Positions 46,266 to 64,000 of a stretch of DNA of 64,000 bases are shown one piece after another. Position 1 is the first letter of the stretch. Every line of letters starts with the position of its first letter. Source of the stretch: Pterois miles. Lineage: Eukaryota > Chordata > Actinopteri > Perciformes > Scorpaenidae. A program made the translations under genes and the position numbers. Location: positions 124,001 through 188,000 of the forward strand of contig CAMQGK010000247.1 in NCBI GenBank assembly GCA_947000775.1, in the 5' to 3' direction. The notes beneath the pieces are model-generated. The model was not told the DNA's origin. It made no database searches and worked only from the letters and a program-made list of their open reading frames with translations.

Positions 46266-48886
46266 AAAATTGCTCATATGCAAAAAAAAACAAAAAGGAC
46301 AAAATGTTTTTGTTCTTTACATTTTATGACTCAAACAATACATGTAAATACATACATATACTTTTTAAAAAATGGATCATACAATAAATGTTGAGAAAAC
46401 ATCTACTAGTGCAGAACAGTGTGGTAGAGAAAGAGATAGGTAAACATTATGTGGCTCAATGAAAGATTTTCCCCTCCACTCAAAAACATGTTTGGCTTAT
46501 TGTTCTCACGAATGTCTGAGCTTCACATTGTAGAAAGTTTGACGCTAGAAGTCTGTTGTATCTGCTGAAGGAGGAAAGTTTCTCTGCGCTCACCTTAAAT
46601 CTGTTTACAAACAAATGTCCAATTAGAAACCTGTAACATCAAGAACACAATCGCTGAAAATTAATTTGCTTTTCAGTTTACTTTTCAGTGATGCAGGAAG
46701 TTAAACTTTCCAGTAGTTAAACTTTTGAAGTGCGTCTGCCGAAGTGAGAAGGGAGCAGAAGTGATTTTAAGAATAGAACTAATTAATTGACCATATCAGA
46801 CACAAATAAATTATTATTTAAAGCGAGAGTATTTGTATGTCTTAAAACATCTGGAGTGGGTCTTTAAACACTCCTTTCAGATTTTAAAAGTGCTTACAAC
46901 ATTTTTTGTTTTTCCTGTTCATCACTCTTGGCAGTGATCCAGCGAGGAGCTGAATCTTAAAACTCTGTCTTCCTTCCTTTAAAATCAACAATGGTGCCAT
47001 TGATTGTTTTGAAATTTGGTTGAACAACTCATCTGGATTTCAAATCAAATGATGAAAATGTTTTTTAACAATGTCCATTGTTTCCGAGAATTTGAGAAGG
47101 TAAAAAAGAGTGATTATCTGGAGGCTCAAAATATGAAAACAGATGGTTAAAACTGTAAAACCAGTATACAAGTATAGAGATATATAAATCGTCAAGAACC
47201 AAAACTGAGACTTCTCTGCTATTTCTGTGCAAGATGAGGGCTTAATAATTGCTTGTTATCCACTTTTGAGTAGCACATATTGTTAGTTTTATGACGTCAG
47301 CGCAATGTAATGATCTCTGAAGCAGCAACCTGAAACACAGGCAGTTCACCAAGTATTTGTGCCAGGAATTATAACATGATAAACGCTATATTTTTATATT
47401 AACTTTGATCATTATAGCCACTGTGCCTCTGCCTGTTTTTTACCCATCATGTCTTAAATTAAAACAAAAAATGCAAAGCAAGTTTCCTTGCAACTCTCGC
47501 TTTAGTAGAAAAACTGTAATGTATAATGTGGAGTTAAAAAGATTAGGTTCACAAGACCTCTTGAAACAATACTCCCATGCACATATATGTACACTGAAGC
47601 AGTTTTTGTATGCAGTATGGTTCATGATGGCCACTAAAACATCCTCTCCTAAAGTGTCTCCAGTGTAAGTGATGGAGGACAAAATCAACCTTGTTTGAGG
47701 CACTCTGGGTTGAGAGTGTTTGTTCAAGTATCTCAGGGTCTTGTTCATGAGTGTGGGTAAAATGGAGCCGGAGGCGGTTCAATGCGGCTTTGGCAGTGAT
47801 GCAGGCCTGGTACCTGCCCGTTGTGGTGAGGAGGGAGCTGAGCTGTAAAGTAAGGCTCTTGATTTACTGGTCCATCTACGTTCCAACCCTCACTTATGGT
47901 CACAAGCTTTGGGTAGTGACCAAAAGAACGAGGATACAGGTGGTCGAAATGAGCTTCCCTCATAGGGCGGCTGGGCTCAGCCTTAGAGATAGGATGAGGA
48001 GCTCACAGATCTGGAGGGAGCTCGGCGTAGAGCTGCTCCTCCTTCACATCGAAAGCTGAGTTACTCATATCAGCAGGCTGTCTTCCAGATTAACATTTTT
48101 TTTAAATGAAATTCCTCATTGTGTTTTCCTGTTGAGCTGTAGTGTATGGATAGCAACACACAGAAGGAATTTCATATTAAAACCACTAAAACTGTGGATG
48201 ACTGGACTTTTCTCCCCCATCACTACACTAAACGCACATGAGGAATGGATCTATTCAGGGCCAGAATGAACAACAGGAATAACTGCAGCAAGCAAAACCT
48301 GTTTCAGTGTCATATGGCCACCTGGTTTAAAAAAAATGTGAACCTGTCCTTTACCGTGATACTACACTGAGAGATATTGTATGGAGTAGTGGTTTTCATC
48401 CAGTTATAAATCATAAAACACTATAATAAAAAAAAAAAAAACTCACATTATCCTGTCAGGAAAGAGGTTTTAGCAGAGGGCCGCAGTTACAAAAAGAAAA
48501 GGTTCAGCAGGTTATTAGAGATGGCAGTAGGAAAGTCAAGTGAATGGATATATCGACATAAAGATATGCAGCGTTCGGCTACTATGATGGATATGTTACG
48601 CGAGTAGTCACTTAACGCTGTGACAAAAAAGTTCAGGTATACATTCAGAAGTTTGGATTTAAAAGAGCTGAAATCCATAAAGATCAGAGTCTGCGTTTAG
48701 AGGCCGCCGAACCTGCCGCAGAGACAGGGACTGCATGATATTACAATCTGCCTTGATAACAAGCTTTCTAATCACTCGCTTCCATCTCAACATACACGTC
48801 ACAGGCTGAGATAAAAGATGTGGAGAAGAGCTCCGATTATCGCGGATGACCTTGTATTCACCTTAACTTGCTTTCCATCACCAGCC

Positions 48887-48890
<4 letters not shown>
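46266..48890. other. convergent intergenic region / trip10 3' untranslated region
   Basis: Tail-to-tail space between sh2d3a and trip10. No clear trip10 polyadenylation signal was found on the minus strand. Contains the LINE fragment at 47,751-48,060. Confidence 0.5.
47751..48060 (+). mobile_element. LINE C-terminal fragment
   Basis: 102 codons open. Contains YWSIYVPTLTYGHKLWVVTK, EMSFPHRAAGLSLRDRMRSS and WRELGVELLLLHIE, the familiar C-terminal part of a teleost non-LTR retrotransposon reverse transcriptase. Isolated fragment, so inactive. Confidence 0.8.

Positions 48891-48918
<28 letters not shown>
48891..48918. repeat. (TG)n microsatellite beside trip10 stop codon
   Basis: 14 TG units on the plus strand; CA units in the trip10 message starting immediately after the TAA. 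Confidence 0.97.
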
Positions 48919-62771
<13,853 letters not shown>

Positions 62772-63260
62772 CTATGGGGAGACAAACAGACACATATTTA
62801 AGATTTAGCACATAATCACTAAAAATACGTGACCAAGATTTACTGATCAAGACTTTTTACAGCTTAAACACAAACTGACATTGATAGAATAGTGAATAAA
62901 AAATCCACTACAACCACCTCTGCCCACTCTCTACTGTGGAGATAAATCAACACCTCTCACACACATTGTCAGCAATAGGTTTGCTGTTGCATTGAATATG
63001 CATACTGCATATGTGTGTATATGGGTTGGTGTGTGCCAGTGTACACTAGTCACACTATACACTATAAGTCTAGACTTAGAAGCATAACTATTATTATTTC
63101 ATTATCTACATTTATTTACTTTTTTTACTTGTTTTTAATCTTTTAATCTACTCATTTATTTCTTTGTTTTTAATTACTTGTGGTATTATTACCATCATTA
63201 CATATTTATTCATTTATTTTCATTTATTTATTTTTGTTTATGTACAGCTGTGTATGTAGA

Positions 63261-63308
<48 letters not shown>

Positions 63309-64000
63309 TGTGTGTGATATATTTATTGTTAATCGTTGTGTAATTTCTACCATTATTATTTACTTAATTTCCGTTTCCCATTCTTGTCATCCCTACCCGT
63401 GGGGGAGGGGGTTTATTTAATTTCTGTCAATGAAGTATTGAAACAAAAAAGTAAAATTGCATTGGATTGCTTTAGTAAACCTAATAAACTTGTGTACATA
63501 GAAAAGGAAAGTCATTACAGGACCTTGTATTATTCTGGGAATTAATGTGCTTTAAGCCACTGATGAGTTCAGTTAACATCAAGAGTAAGTGTCTCCATTA
63601 AGACAGTTCTTGAGACAATATGCTCTGCACAACATGAAAAACAGGCATTAATACATGCACAAAACAGGAACTATGTTTACAAAAACTAGAACACAATGCA
63701 GAAATGCTAGTTCAAGCTAGGTGTACTGGTTTTGCAGTACACCTAGAAGAAGAAGATTTGACCTTAAAGGTTCCCTGTGGGGTTTAAACAAACCAAGAAA
63801 TGCAACAATGTGCCAGAAAAGACAGACAAGAAGACTGCAAGCTAGTAAACATGCATGTAAACATGCAGGTCTCAAAATACAAAATACATTTACATCTTTT
63901 TTGCAACTGTTTTATGAGGAAATAAATGCAGTAAACATGTTTTTTAGACCTCTAGGATACACACAGTCCATCTTGGTGACACTGAATGTAAGCAGAACTT
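62772..64000. other. trip10 intron (right edge)
   Basis: No F-BAR exon found. Contains a GT microsatellite at 63,263-63,316 and a perfect 11-bp hairpin at 63,717-63,746. Confidence 0.65.

Noticed and set aside
47751..48060. Novel small protein gene after sh2d3a
   Set aside because: The protein matches the C-terminal part of fish non-LTR retrotransposons.

Overview
The window is vertebrate nuclear DNA, most likely from a spiny-rayed (percomorph) teleost fish. Three intron-rich genes with short GT-AG exons lie in long introns full of fish-type repeats: small hAT-like and TTAA-flanked elements, two tRNA-headed retroposon families, LINE fragments, CA/GA/AT microsatellites and satellite-like arrays. 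No bacterial, phage, CRISPR or ribosomal RNA feature was seen. The species cannot be read from the sequence.

Layout. (1) 1-17,497, minus strand: the 5' part of vav1, with 16 coding exons read in phase (calponin-homology domain, acidic tyrosine region, DH and PH domains). Its C1-SH3-SH2-SH3 part lies off the left edge. (2) About 18-23.5 kb: intergenic, between two divergently transcribed genes, mostly repeats. (3) 23,897-45,794, plus strand: a complete SH2D3A-type NSP gene with 18 coding exons in unbroken phase, encoding about 843 residues. It has an N-terminal SAM domain that human SH2D3A, as I know it, lacks, and a second GC-rich candidate promoter at about 29.3-29.6 kb that would give a SAM-less form of about 681 residues. 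(4) 45.8-48.9 kb: the convergent 3' ends, with a LINE fragment. (5) 48,919-62,771, minus strand: the 3' part of trip10 (CIP4), with seven coding exons covering linker, HR1 coiled coil and SH3. Its F-BAR domain lies off the right edge.

The order and orientation vav1(-) sh2d3a(+) trip10(-) mirror the human 19p13.3 order TRIP10(+) SH2D3A(-) VAV1(+), which supports the identities independently of protein similarity. All three products belong to tyrosine-kinase-to-Rho-GTPase/actin signalling: VAV1 is a Rac/Rho exchange factor, NSP proteins bind Cas-family scaffolds, and CIP4 binds Cdc42 and WASP-family actin regulators.

The most interesting points are the SAM-SH2-NSP architecture with its possible promoter switch; exons whose splice sites are built into microsatellites (the vav1 DH exon and the trip10 HR1 exon); two long foldback repeats in introns; and a well-represented non-autonomous DNA element with at least eight copies. 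I saw nothing that looks like a wholly new multi-gene system.
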